The notes beneath the pieces are model-generated. The model had not been told where the DNA came from. It ran no database searches and saw only the letters and a program-made list of their open reading frames with translations. A stretch of DNA of 64,000 bases from an uncultured Sulfitobacter sp. (GTDB lineage: Bacteria; Pseudomonadota; Alphaproteobacteria; Rhodobacterales; Rhodobacteraceae). The stretch is from assembly GCA_937138475.1 (NCBI GenBank), contig CAKZPD010000034.1:1-64000 (forward strand), written 5' to 3'. The stretch's first letter is position 1, and every line of letters begins with the position of its first letter. Made by a program: the position numbers and the translations under genes. Positions 18,530 through 27,095 of the stretch are shown one piece after another.

Positions 18530-19594
18530 TTATCCGTGCCGATCGTTTCGGGTTTGCTCTTGGGCCACCACCTCAAGATCAGAGCGCACCATCTCGTTGA
18601 CCATATCAGCCAGGCTTGTGCTGTGGCTCCACCCCAGCTTTTCGCGGGCTTTGCTTGGATCGCCAATCAGCAGATCGACTTCGGTGGGGCGGAAATACCG
18701 GGGATCGACTTCAACACGGCAAGCGCCCGTCGCCGCGTCATACCCCTTTTCCTCGACACCACTTCCCCGCCACTCAAGCGCAACACCGATGGCGGCAAAC
18801 GCCTTGTCGACAAAGCTGCGCACGGTATGGGTTTCTCCGGTGGCCAACACGAAATCATCCCCGACCTCGTGCTGAACAATGCGCCACATCCCCTCGACAT
18901 AGTCCTTGGCGTGGCCCCAATCCCGCTTGGCGTCCAGATTCCCCAAATACAGCTTGTCCTGAAACCCCAGCTTGATGGCTGCCACGGCTCGGGTGATTTT
19001 TCGCGTAACAAAGGTTTCTCCGCGCAGCGGGCTTTCGTGATTGAACAAGATCCCGTTCGACGCGTGCATCCCATAAGCTTCGCGGTAATTCACGGTAATC
19101 CAATAGGCATACATCTTGGCCGCCGCATAGGGCGATCTTGGGTAAAACGGGGTGGACTCGCGTTGGGGTACCTCTTGCACCAAGCCAAACAGCTCAGAGG
19201 TTGAGGCCTGATAGAAACGGCAAATTTTCTCAAGCCCCAGTATCCGGATCGCCTCAAGCAGCCGCAGCGTGCCAATCCCATCGGCGTTGGCGGTGTATTC
19301 CGGGGTTTCAAAGCTGACCGCCACATGCGATTGCGCCGCAAGGTTATAAACCTCGTCTGGTTGAACTTCTTGCACAAGCCGGATCAAATTGGTGCTGTCA
19401 GTCATGTCACCATAATGCAAGTGATACCGGACATCTGTCTCGTGCGGATCCTGAAACAGGTGATCAATGCGCTGGGTGTTGAACGAAGACGCCCGACGCT
19501 TGAGGCCATGAACCTCGTATCCTTTAGAGAGCAAAAGCTCGGACAGATAAGCCCCATCCTGCCCTGTTGTTCCGGTGATCAACGCGCGTTTCAT
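18530..19594 (-). CDS. gmd: GDP-mannose 4,6-dehydratase
   Basis: A 354-residue SDR that converts GDP-D-mannose to GDP-4-keto-6-deoxy-D-mannose, the shared precursor of GDP-fucose, GDP-colitose, perosamine and rhamnose. The NADP motif [10 protein letters not shown] is at residues 8-17, STSELFG and YAAAK give the catalytic Thr/Ser, Tyr and Lys, and [16 protein letters not shown] is a Gmd signature. The ATG at 19594 has a GAGGGG ribosome site; a 39-residue upstream extension lacks similarity. It is the first gene of a three-gene minus-strand operon. No mannose-1-phosphate guanylyltransferase is in the window. Confidence 0.96.
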   Translation of the reverse strand: MKRALITGTTGQDGAYLSELLLSKGYEVHGLKRRASSFNTQRIDHLFQDPHETDVRYHLHYGDMTDSTNLIRLVQEVQPDEVYNLAAQSHVAVSFETPEYTANADGIGTLRLLEAIRILGLEKICRFYQASTSELFGLVQEVPQRESTPFYPRSPYAAAKMYAYWITVNYREAYGMHASNGILFNHESPLRGETFVTRKITRAVAAIKLGFQDKLYLGNLDAKRDWGHAKDYVEGMWRIVQHEVGDDFVLATGETHTVRSFVDKAFAAIGVALEWRGSGVEEKGYDAATGACRVEVDPRYFRPTEVDLLIGDPSKAREKLGWSHSTSLADMVNEMVRSDLEVVAQEQTRNDRHG

Positions 19595-19749
19595 GATCTT
19601 GCCCCTCTTGTCGCTTTGATCATTCGGAAACCACGTTTGCCCTGCAACCTCAAGCATTTTGTGGGTGCGGTATGGGCAATTGCCAGCCACACTTGCCTGC
19701 GCCGCACCCACAACTTAGGAAGGTCGCAGCAACTGAAAAGGCAAGGTTC

Positions 19750-20481
19750 ATGGCCCAGAACATTAAGACATTCGTGGTGCATCTGGCGCGGGCGACCACG
19801 CGGCGCCCTTTGGTCGATCGCCTGCTGCAAGCAACCCCCTTTGACGCCGAGATCTTCGACGCGGTCGAGGGCGCAAGCCTAAGCCCTGCGCAACACGCTG
19901 CGGTGTATTCCCAACATCCGCTTTTTGCGCCGGCCTATCCCTTTTCCCTTGGCGCAGGTGAGATTGGCTGCTTTCTAAGCCACCGTGCGCTTTGGCAAAC
20001 AATCTTGGATCAAGATCTGGACGCAGCCCTTATTCTTGAGGACGACCTTGCCATAGGCCCGCAATTCGCCCAAGCCGTTCGCCTTGCCGCGGATCACATC
20101 GCCGATTTGGGCGTTGTCCAATTCCAGGTGCGCCCAATAGCAGACCCGGCCACCGTGATTGCACAACACGGCGGGGTTCAGATTATTCGCCCCCAGGTCA
20201 CACCACTGCGCACATCAGCCCAGCTGGTAAGCCAGGCGGCCGCAAGGCATCTTTTGGCCCTGACCGAACGCTTTGACCGCCCGGTCGACACCTTTTTGCA
20301 AATGCACTGGATCACCGGCCTGCCCTTGGCCTGCGCCGTGCCGTCCGGCGTATCGGATCACACCGCCGACGCAGGCGGCAGCACGATATCGCGCAAGACA
20401 CCGCTGAACCAAAAGCTCGCGCGCGAGGTCAAGCGGTATCTGTATCGGCGCGCCGTGCGCCGCGCATCACGGCCTGCGTGA
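19750..20481 (+). CDS. Glycosyltransferase family 25 (LPS-type)
   Basis: A 243-residue GT25 enzyme, the family of LPS beta-galactosyltransferases such as Lgt/LpsA. Visible features are the N-terminal VVHLARATTRRP segment, GEIGCFLSHRALW, and the metal-binding ILEDD acidic motif near residue 100. It probably transfers a hexose to the LPS core or another surface glycan from the cytoplasmic face. It is divergent from the gmd operon across 155 bp and overlaps the tail of the convergent FkbM gene by 15 bp. Donor and acceptor are not predictable. Confidence 0.87.
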   Translation: MAQNIKTFVVHLARATTRRPLVDRLLQATPFDAEIFDAVEGASLSPAQHAAVYSQHPLFAPAYPFSLGAGEIGCFLSHRALWQTILDQDLDAALILEDDLAIGPQFAQAVRLAADHIADLGVVQFQVRPIADPATVIAQHGGVQIIRPQVTPLRTSAQLVSQAAARHLLALTERFDRPVDTFLQMHWITGLPLACAVPSGVSDHTADAGGSTISRKTPLNQKLAREVKRYLYRRAVRRASRPA

Positions 20482-21120
20482 CCAGTTCTCCCACACAAAC
20501 GGATAGGCCCAATCACAGTCATGGGTTTGGGACAGCCCGGCGCGTATTTCGTCGCGCAGCGCAATATCGCCCGGCTGATACAGATGAAACTGCACCTGGA
20601 TCCGGGCAAATCGTGATGCCAGCCCCTGGCCATGGATTGCAGGCAACAGGTCGTATTCGCCGCCTTCGATATTGATCTTGGCAAGGGCCACATCTGCGTC
20701 AAAATCGGCCATAAACCGCCCCACATCCACAAGCTGGCCCTGAACCGCCCGCGCGCTTGCCGACACCGCAGATGAGGCATCGCCCTCATCTGACAGGTCC
20801 AGGTGCCCATCAGCAGACCCCAGCGCAAACCCATGCACCGTGATTTTCCCAACATCCTTGAACCGCGCGGCCAGACGGGCGGCAAAGACCGGATGCGGTT
20901 CGAAAACATGAACGTGGCAGTTCCACTTTGCAAAGGCTGCGGCGGCCCAATTCCCCTCGAACCCGCCGATGTCAAAGACCGTATCATCAGGGCCGATTGG
21001 TCCAACCTGCCAACGCTTGTCTTCGCCATTCTCGCGGCGAAACGCGTAAAAGGCGCTCCAAAACACGTTGCGCCATGGCTCGCGCCAGCGGGTAATCCAA
21101 TGGGACAACGATAATTTCAT
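20467..21120 (-). CDS. FkbM-family SAM methyltransferase
   Basis: A 217-residue class I methyltransferase of the FkbM type, with the SAM-binding segment DIGGFEGNWAAA near residue 50 and the IEGGEYDLL segment characteristic of FkbM proteins. In polysaccharide clusters these enzymes often O-methylate sugars; that role is inferred from the neighbours. The gene is convergent with the GT25 gene (overlap 15 bp) and divergent from the GT11 gene. Confidence 0.82.
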   Translation of the reverse strand: MKLSLSHWITRWREPWRNVFWSAFYAFRRENGEDKRWQVGPIGPDDTVFDIGGFEGNWAAAAFAKWNCHVHVFEPHPVFAARLAARFKDVGKITVHGFALGSADGHLDLSDEGDASSAVSASARAVQGQLVDVGRFMADFDADVALAKINIEGGEYDLLPAIHGQGLASRFARIQVQFHLYQPGDIALRDEIRAGLSQTHDCDWAYPFVWENWSRRP

Positions 21121-21210
21121 AGCCGGTCCTTAACGTCATTTGTTCAAATCACAAAGCGGTGGAATGCTGGGCCACCATTGTGTTAGGGCGGGATTAACAG
21201 AGGAACCCAG

Positions 21211-22065
21211 ATGATCACAACACGCATTATTGGCGGGCTTGGCAACCAACTTTTTCAATATTGTGCGGGCCGGGCGCTGGCCCTGAGGCATCAGCAGCCC
21301 TTGGGTCTGGATGTCCGGGCGTTCGAAACTTATCGCCATTATGATCTTGGCCTTGGGCACTTTGATATCCAAGCCGACCTGACACCGCCCAACCTTCCCG
21401 CCATCAAGACCGACGGTGTTCTGAAATACGCCTTGTCCAAGCTGCGCCCGTCCAAACCGGTACACCGCGAGCCCAGCTTGGCCTTTGACCCACAGTTCAT
21501 GAATTTGGGGCCGCAAACCCATTTGATCGGCTATTGGCAAAGCGAGCGTTATTTTCGCCCCTTTGCGGCAGAAATCCGCAAAGACCTTACCCTGGTTACA
21601 CCGCCCAGCCCCGACAACATTGCAATGGCCGCGCGGATCGACGGCGCGGTGGCGGTTTCCCTGCATATCAGGCGGGGCGACTATGTCAGCAACAGCAAAT
21701 TCAACGCCGCCCATGGCACCTGTGATATCGACTATTATCAGCGCGCCGTGCAAGCGATCATAGACCGGCTGGGTATGGCGCCGGTTGTGTTCGCCTTTTC
21801 AGATGACCCCGATTGGGTGGCCGCGCATCTACACCTGCCTTGCGAGGTTGTGCTGGTGCGCCACAACGACAGCGACCACAATTACGAAGACCTGGCGCTT
21901 ATGGCGCGCTGTGATCACCACATCATTGCCAATTCTTCGTTTTCTTGGTGGGGCGCGTGGCTGAATCCAGACCCCGACAAGATCGTCATTGCGCCAGCTC
22001 GGTGGTTTGCTGACCCAAAACTGTCCAACCCGGACATCCTCCCCCCCGAATGGCAGGCGATTTAG
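21211..22065 (+). CDS. GT11 alpha-1,2-fucosyl/colitosyltransferase-like
   Basis: A 284-residue glycosyltransferase of family 11. It carries the nucleotide-sugar motif HIRRGDY at residues 152-158 and the C-terminal signature NSSFSWWGAWL from residue 241. The N-terminus IIGGLGNQLFQY is also typical. Characterised members transfer L-fucose in alpha-1,2 linkage; E. coli O55 WbgN belongs here but transfers colitose. Since a ColD-like gene is 4 kb away, colitose is a real alternative donor. The start ATG is preceded by an AGAGG site. Confidence 0.9.
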   Translation: MITTRIIGGLGNQLFQYCAGRALALRHQQPLGLDVRAFETYRHYDLGLGHFDIQADLTPPNLPAIKTDGVLKYALSKLRPSKPVHREPSLAFDPQFMNLGPQTHLIGYWQSERYFRPFAAEIRKDLTLVTPPSPDNIAMAARIDGAVAVSLHIRRGDYVSNSKFNAAHGTCDIDYYQRAVQAIIDRLGMAPVVFAFSDDPDWVAAHLHLPCEVVLVRHNDSDHNYEDLALMARCDHHIIANSSFSWWGAWLNPDPDKIVIAPARWFADPKLSNPDILPPEWQAI

Positions 22066-22074
22066 GGCGCCGTG

Positions 22075-22929
22075 CTAAATCACCGCCTTGGCGGCGCGTT
22101 TGTTGACATCGACATAGGTCTGCGCGCGGCTTTTGTTTGCCAAAATCGCATCGCGGCGCGCCCTGTAATCTGCATCTGACAAATTCGCAGCAGCGGCCTT
22201 CAGATCATCAAACGTCCGACAGATCAGCATCCCATTGGGATCGAAAAAGCGTTCTATATCCGGCGCGCCCCAATAAACCGGGACGGTTTCGCACAGCAAT
22301 GCGTCAATCAGCTTTTCGGTAAAGTAACCCGGCTCGGCTGCATTTTCGATGATGAACGAATATCGAAACGGCGCCAGCCCCTCAGATTTTGCGGCAAACG
22401 GCGCATATCCGCCACCCATGACCTTGACGTCTTGCCCGGACCGGCCGACCCAATCGGCAAGGCTGTGACGCAGCTGATGCCCCTCAAGGCCGCGCTTTGC
22501 CGACGCGATCAGCGACGCCATTTGCGTCTTGTGACAATCCACATCTTGCCAATTTTCCACCCATGTATCGCCAAGCGGAAAGAACTGGGCATTGGGCAGG
22601 CGCGCAAGCAAGGTCGGGTTGCAGGTCAAGATGCGGTGGAACCTGCGGGAAAACAATCGCGCCAGGCGCATGTGCTTTTTGTGGATGGCGGCCGGCTCAA
22701 CGATCAGCAGGCTTAGCCGGGCGCGCAGGCCAAGTGGTTTCCAGCCATAAACCCAATTGCGCGGATAGGTAACGACGTGATCCTGACGGGTTAGATCAGC
22801 CAGCGTTCCATTCAGGTCGAGTGGCGCACCAAGCGGCCATTCCACATCTTTCAATGGAACAGAACCAAGGGGGCCGCGCGGCTTGAACCCATAGGGCAGG
22901 ACCGCGACAAAAGGATCAGAGGTGCTCAT
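22075..22929 (-). CDS. GT10 alpha-1,3/4-fucosyltransferase-like
   Basis: A 284-residue protein with the C-terminal GDP-fucose-binding signature of family GT10: YSFIIENA, GYFTEKLIDALL at 201-212 and VYWGAPD at 218-224. In Helicobacter and animals such enzymes make Lewis-type alpha-1,3/1,4 fucosyl linkages. The N-terminal acceptor domain is divergent, so the acceptor is unknown. I took the internal ATG at 22929; an upstream in-frame start at 22965 adds 12 residues. The gene is convergent with GT11, 9 bp apart. Confidence 0.85.
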   Translation of the reverse strand: MSTSDPFVAVLPYGFKPRGPLGSVPLKDVEWPLGAPLDLNGTLADLTRQDHVVTYPRNWVYGWKPLGLRARLSLLIVEPAAIHKKHMRLARLFSRRFHRILTCNPTLLARLPNAQFFPLGDTWVENWQDVDCHKTQMASLIASAKRGLEGHQLRHSLADWVGRSGQDVKVMGGGYAPFAAKSEGLAPFRYSFIIENAAEPGYFTEKLIDALLCETVPVYWGAPDIERFFDPNGMLICRTFDDLKAAAANLSDADYRARRDAILANKSRAQTYVDVNKRAAKAVI

Positions 22930-22970
22930 ACCCGGCCTTTTAAGGATCGGCGCCCCAAACGCCAAGCCAA

Positions 22971-22998
22971 AAGCCCCAAGGCGCGGGCCTTGGGGCTT
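22971..22998 (-). terminator. Strong hairpin terminator after the gabD-like gene
   Basis: AAGCCCCAAGG (22971-22981) and CCTTGGGGCTT (22988-22998) form a perfect 11-bp stem with a 6-nt loop. It begins 6 nt after the stop codon of the minus-strand dehydrogenase. On the minus strand the stem ends in TTTT. Confidence 0.8.
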
Positions 22999-23004
22999 GG
23001 GGGG

Positions 23005-24480
23005 TTAAACGCTCATGCAGATGTATTTCATCTCAAGATAATCCTCGATCCCGTGGTGCGAGCCTTCGCGCCCCAGACCCGATTGCTTGATGCCGCCAAA
23101 TGGCCCCAGCTCGGTCGAGATGATGCCGGTGTTAATACCGACGATGCCGTATTCCAAGGCTTCTGCCACCTTATAAACCCGGCTTAGATCCTTGGCATAG
23201 AAATACGATGCAAGGCCAAAGATGGTGTCGTTGGCCATGGCGATGACTTCGTCTTCGTTGTCGAATTTGAACAGAGGGGCCAGTGGGCCAAAGGTCTCTT
23301 CTGTGGCGACTTTCATGTCCTGCGTTACGCCGGTGACAATCGTCGGTTCAAAGAACGTGCCGCCCAACGCATGTGCTTTGCCGCCGGTCAGCACCGCGCC
23401 GCCCTTAGAGATGGCGTCGGTGACGTGCTCTTGCACCTTGGCGACGGCTTCGGCGTTGATCAACGGGCCGGTGCTGATGCCATCGGTCAACCCATCACCC
23501 ACGGTCAGCTTTTCGACAGCGGCCTTCAGCTTGGCGGCGAAGGCGTCATAGACACCGGCCTGCACATAAATGCGGTTGGCACACACGCAGGTTTGGCCGT
23601 TGTTGCGGAATTTGCACAGCATGGCGCCTTCGACCGCTGCATCCAGATCGGCATCGTCAAAAACAATGAACGGTGCGTTGCCGCCCAGCTCCATCGAGCA
23701 TTTCATCACCTGATCTGCCGCCTGCCGCAGCAGGATGCGCCCCACCTCGGTCGAGCCGGTAAAGGTCAGCTTGCGCACGGCGGGGTTTTCGCAGAATTCC
23801 TTGCCGATCTCAGAGGCCGACGAGGACGGCAGCACATTAAAGACCCCCGCCGGGATGCCTGCCCGCTCGGCCAGGACGCCCATGACGATCGCAGACAGCG
23901 GGGTTTCCGCCGCTGGTCGGGCGACAAAGGCACAGCCCGCCGCAAGGGCCGGCGCCGCCTTGCGGGTGATCATCGCATTGGGAAAGTTCCATGGCGTGAT
24001 CGAGGCGGCAACCCCGATCGGCTGCTTTAGAACGGTTATCCGTTTGTCGCGCTGATGGCCGGGGATGGTTTCGCCGTAAACCCGTTTGGCCTGCTCGCCC
24101 ATGAACTCGATGAACGAGGCCCCATAGGCGATTTCGCCCTTGGCCTCGGGGTGGGGTTTGCCCTGTTCGGCCGTGAGGATCGTCGCCAGATCATCGGCGT
24201 TCTCCATCATCAGATCGAACCATTTGCGCATCACTGCCGCGCGTTCCTTGCCGGTCCACTGCGCCCAGTCCTTTTGCGCCTTTTCCGCGCAGGCAATGGC
24301 CCCGGCCACCTGCGCGCGGCTTAGGTCTGCGACCTTGGCAATCACATCGCCCCGCGCCGGATTCGTCACCGCAAAAGTGCCATTATCCCCGTCCACCCAA
24401 GCGCCATTGATATATGCGCGGGTTTCCAGCAAAGATGGATCCTTGAGCCTGTTCTTGAGCTCGGTTGTGGTCTGGGTCAT
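23005..24480 (-). CDS. gabD: NAD(P)-dependent succinate-semialdehyde dehydrogenase-like
   Basis: A 491-residue aldehyde dehydrogenase closest in pattern to GabD, which oxidises succinate semialdehyde to succinate in GABA catabolism. The catalytic cysteine is C298 in NNGQTCVC, the general base E264 in MELGGNAPF, and the oxyanion asparagine N165 in TPWNFP. The cofactor-site lysine usual in the KPAxxTP motif is replaced by R188. The GLGREGSHHGIEDYLE C-terminus is GabD-like. A GAGGAGA site precedes the ATG at 24480. It is divergent from an alpha/beta hydrolase gene; no gabT is nearby. Confidence 0.88.
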   Translation of the reverse strand: MTQTTTELKNRLKDPSLLETRAYINGAWVDGDNGTFAVTNPARGDVIAKVADLSRAQVAGAIACAEKAQKDWAQWTGKERAAVMRKWFDLMMENADDLATILTAEQGKPHPEAKGEIAYGASFIEFMGEQAKRVYGETIPGHQRDKRITVLKQPIGVAASITPWNFPNAMITRKAAPALAAGCAFVARPAAETPLSAIVMGVLAERAGIPAGVFNVLPSSSASEIGKEFCENPAVRKLTFTGSTEVGRILLRQAADQVMKCSMELGGNAPFIVFDDADLDAAVEGAMLCKFRNNGQTCVCANRIYVQAGVYDAFAAKLKAAVEKLTVGDGLTDGISTGPLINAEAVAKVQEHVTDAISKGGAVLTGGKAHALGGTFFEPTIVTGVTQDMKVATEETFGPLAPLFKFDNEDEVIAMANDTIFGLASYFYAKDLSRVYKVAEALEYGIVGINTGIISTELGPFGGIKQSGLGREGSHHGIEDYLEMKYICMSV

Positions 24481-24551
24481 AACTCTCTCCTCGATCGGTT
24501 GCAGAACAAGAACCAACTCTGCGCACGATTGTCCAGTTCTCGCAGAAGGAT

Positions 24552-25352
24552 TTGATCAAATTGTTGGATGATGCCTATGCCAATGCCGCCCATATCCCCG
24601 GCGGTGCTGAGTTCCCGGCCCGTTGGGCCGCCAAAGCACAGGCGTTTCGAAACGCCATCGGCGCGCGCGGACAACAAGGCATCGCCTATGGGGTAGGGGC
24701 GCGGCAGGTCTTTGATATGTTTGCCCCAGCCCAGCCGGCAAAAGGCACGCTGGTCTTTGTGCATGGCGGGTTCTGGCGCGCCTTTGATGCGTCTTTTTGG
24801 TCGCATCTGGCGCAAGGGGCGCTGGCGCAGGGATACCGCGTGGCGATGCCCAGCTATGACCTTTGCCCCGACGTGTCGATCGCGCAGATCACCAAGCAAA
24901 TCGCGGTTGCGGTCCAAAAGATCGCTGCGGATTATTCTGGCGATATGGTGCTGACCGGTCATTCGGCGGGCGGCCATCTGGTGGCGCGGATGCTGGATGA
25001 AACCGTCTTGCCCGCGCGGGTGCAAAACCGCATCCGGCGGGTGTGCCCGATCTCGCCGCTGGCGGACCTTGAACCGCTGCTGCAAACGGACATGAACCGG
25101 GATTTCAAGATGACACAGGCCGACGCGCGACAAGAAAGCCCGATCCATCAGCCTGCGCCCAAATCCGCACAAGTGCATGTCTGGGTCGGTGCCGCCGAAC
25201 GCCCCGCCTTTGTCGATCAGGCGCGCTGGTTGGCGCAGGCCTGGGATGCCCCGCTGACCCTTGCCCCTGGGCGGCATCATTTCGATGTGATTGACGCGCT
25301 GGAAGACCCCCAAAGCACGCTGATAACGGAATTGGTCGGAAACGGATCATAA
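24552..25352 (+). CDS. Alpha/beta hydrolase, arylformamidase-like
   Basis: A 266-residue esterase-fold protein with HGGFW at residues 71-75 (oxyanion hole), nucleophile S138 in GHSAGG and a C-terminal histidine pair (H242/H243). HGGFW plus GHSAGGHL resembles eukaryotic-type kynurenine formamidase (AFMID), but the acid position looks like Glu (E216, GAAERP), and no other kynurenine gene is present. The substrate is open. The start appears to be a TTG (24552, or 24561, which is better spaced from AGAAGGA at 24544-24550); no ATG is available in frame upstream. Confidence 0.78.
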   Translation: MIKLLDDAYANAAHIPGGAEFPARWAAKAQAFRNAIGARGQQGIAYGVGARQVFDMFAPAQPAKGTLVFVHGGFWRAFDASFWSHLAQGALAQGYRVAMPSYDLCPDVSIAQITKQIAVAVQKIAADYSGDMVLTGHSAGGHLVARMLDETVLPARVQNRIRRVCPISPLADLEPLLQTDMNRDFKMTQADARQESPIHQPAPKSAQVHVWVGAAERPAFVDQARWLAQAWDAPLTLAPGRHHFDVIDALEDPQSTLITELVGNGS

Positions 25353-25408
25353 CCGGGGCAAAACCCGATTGCGCGGCGGCGCCGAATCGGCGCATGAGGG
25401 GCCAGCTT

Positions 25409-25430
25409 CGGGCGATGGCGTCGCCCGTTT
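25409..25430 (+). terminator. Hairpin between hydrolase and creatinase genes
   Basis: CGGGCGA (25409-25415) pairs with TCGCCCG (25421-25427) around a 5-nt loop and is followed by TTT. It could end transcription of the upstream hydrolase, or act in the creatinase leader. Confidence 0.5.
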
Positions 25431-25484
25431 CGTGGCTTTGTCCGTCCTGAACGCCGGGACCTTTCTTGCGAAAAGGAGGGTCTG

Positions 25485-26693
25485 ATGACCACTCGTCCTG
25501 ATATGTACCGTTTTCACAATGGTGAAAAAGCAACCCCGCAATTTGAAGCGGCGGAATACGAAGCCCGCCTGCTTGAGCTGCGTGAACGCATGGCGGCGCT
25601 GGGCGTCACTGCGGCTGTTTTCACATCCATGCACAACATCTCGTATTATTCCGGGTTCTTGTATTGTGCTTTTGGCCGCCCCTATGGGTTGGTTGTGACA
25701 GAAACCGAATGCGTCACCATATCGGCCGGGATTGACGCAGGCCAACCCTGGCGGCGCAGCTTTGCCGACAACATCACCTATACCGACTGGCAGCGCGACA
25801 ACTATTGGCGAGCGATCTTGTCAGTGACGGGCCCAGGCGCCGTGATCGGTTATGAAGGGGATCACCTGACGCTGGTACAGCGCGACAAGATGGAAGATTT
25901 CCTGAAACCCGCCACAATGGTCGATATCTTTGAAACGACAATGCGCCAGCGGATGCACAAATCCGCCGCCGAGATCGCATTGATCCGCCATGGCGCCCAG
26001 GTTGCCGATGTCGGCGGCTATGCAATCCGCGATGCGATCAAGGCCGGCACCCGCGAGATCGACGTGGCCATGGCCGGGCGCGACGCGATGGAGCTTGAGA
26101 TCGCCAAGCGATTCCCAGATGCCGAATACCGCGACACTTGGGTCTGGTTTCAATCCGGGATCAACACGGACGGCGCCCACAACCCGGTGACTGGCCGCGT
26201 GCTGGAGCGTGGCGACATATTGTCCCTGAACACCTTCCCGATGATTTCGGCCTATTACACCGCATTGGAGCGCACGTTGTTCGTGCAAGAGGTGGACCCC
26301 GCCAGCCTGAAGATCTGGGAAGCCAATGTGGCCGCACATGAATACGGCATGAGCCTGCTCAAACCTGGGGCCAAATGCTCTGACATTACCCAGAAAATCA
26401 ACGTATTCCTGCAAGAGCGCGACCTTCTGCAATACCGGACCTTTGGCTATGGTCATTCGTTTGGCGTGCTAAGCCATTACTATGGCCGCGAAGCCGGGCT
26501 TGAGCTGCGCGAAGATATCGACACGGTGCTTGAACCTGGCATGGTTGTTTCAATGGAACCAATGCTGACCATCGCCGAAGGCAACCCAGGCGCCGGCGGA
26601 TATCGCGAACACGATATCTTGGTCATCAACGACGACGGCAACGAAAACATCACGGCCTATCCCTATGGGCCCGACTTCAACATCGTCGGCTAA
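25485..26693 (+). CDS. Creatinase (creatine amidinohydrolase)
   Basis: A 402-residue metal-free member of the pita-bread (aminopeptidase P) fold that hydrolyses creatine to sarcosine and urea. It aligns by eye along its whole length with Pseudomonas putida creatinase, including the catalytic His232 at the same number (NTDGAHNPV), SMHNISYYSGFLYC, GYGHSFG and the EPGMVVSMEPM C-terminal block. The start ATG follows AAAGGAGGG. Creatininase, sarcosine oxidase and urease genes are not in the window, so downstream steps must be encoded elsewhere. A long hairpin follows the stop. Confidence 0.94.
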   Translation: MTTRPDMYRFHNGEKATPQFEAAEYEARLLELRERMAALGVTAAVFTSMHNISYYSGFLYCAFGRPYGLVVTETECVTISAGIDAGQPWRRSFADNITYTDWQRDNYWRAILSVTGPGAVIGYEGDHLTLVQRDKMEDFLKPATMVDIFETTMRQRMHKSAAEIALIRHGAQVADVGGYAIRDAIKAGTREIDVAMAGRDAMELEIAKRFPDAEYRDTWVWFQSGINTDGAHNPVTGRVLERGDILSLNTFPMISAYYTALERTLFVQEVDPASLKIWEANVAAHEYGMSLLKPGAKCSDITQKINVFLQERDLLQYRTFGYGHSFGVLSHYYGREAGLELREDIDTVLEPGMVVSMEPMLTIAEGNPGAGGYREHDILVINDDGNENITAYPYGPDFNIVG

Positions 26694-26698
26694 GCACC

Positions 26699-26736
26699 GG
26701 CGCGGCAGGTGATCCCAATGAGGCGCCTGCCGCGCC
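26699..26736 (+). terminator. Terminator-like hairpin after creatinase
   Basis: GGCGCGGCAGG (26699-26709) and CCTGCCGCGCC (26726-26736) form a perfect 11-bp stem, 6 nt after the stop codon. The downstream T tract is poor (GATTTATT). Confidence 0.7.
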
Positions 26737-26849
26737 ACACGATTTATTCGGTCGTGGCCCACGCCCCGGCCCGAGCCAAAGCACAGGCAAAAGATTGTCG
26801 TCCCCCGTAGAAGCGCCTAGATTGAACCAAGCAAGGGCGGAGCAGTTCA

Positions 26850-27086
26850 ATGGCATTTATTCGGTTGATGGCAATCATGGGCGCGGTACTGACCGTCGTT
26901 TATGTGTTTTTACGTCTGTATTTTGTCGCCCGTCACCGCGAGACGCTTGCCCAGACCCCACCCGCGACGCAGCGTGCCAGGATGGCCGCCTATGAACGCT
27001 GGCTCAGGCCACGCCTGCTGATCGGTGTTTATGGCATCCCCTTTGCCATCCTGGTGCTGATCGTCTATTTTACCAACTTTGCTTAA
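26850..27086 (+). CDS. Small two-helix membrane protein, unknown
   Basis: A 78-residue protein with two hydrophobic segments, about residues 5-27 and 55-76, separated by a basic loop (RHRETL, RARMAAYERWLRPR). It is preceded by a GGGCGGAG ribosome site and ends 9 bp before the DUF1523 gene on the same strand, so the two are probably co-expressed. I do not recognise a family and propose no function. Confidence 0.7.
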   Translation: MAFIRLMAIMGAVLTVVYVFLRLYFVARHRETLAQTPPATQRARMAAYERWLRPRLLIGVYGIPFAILVLIVYFTNFA

Positions 27087-27095
27087 GAGGGTCTC

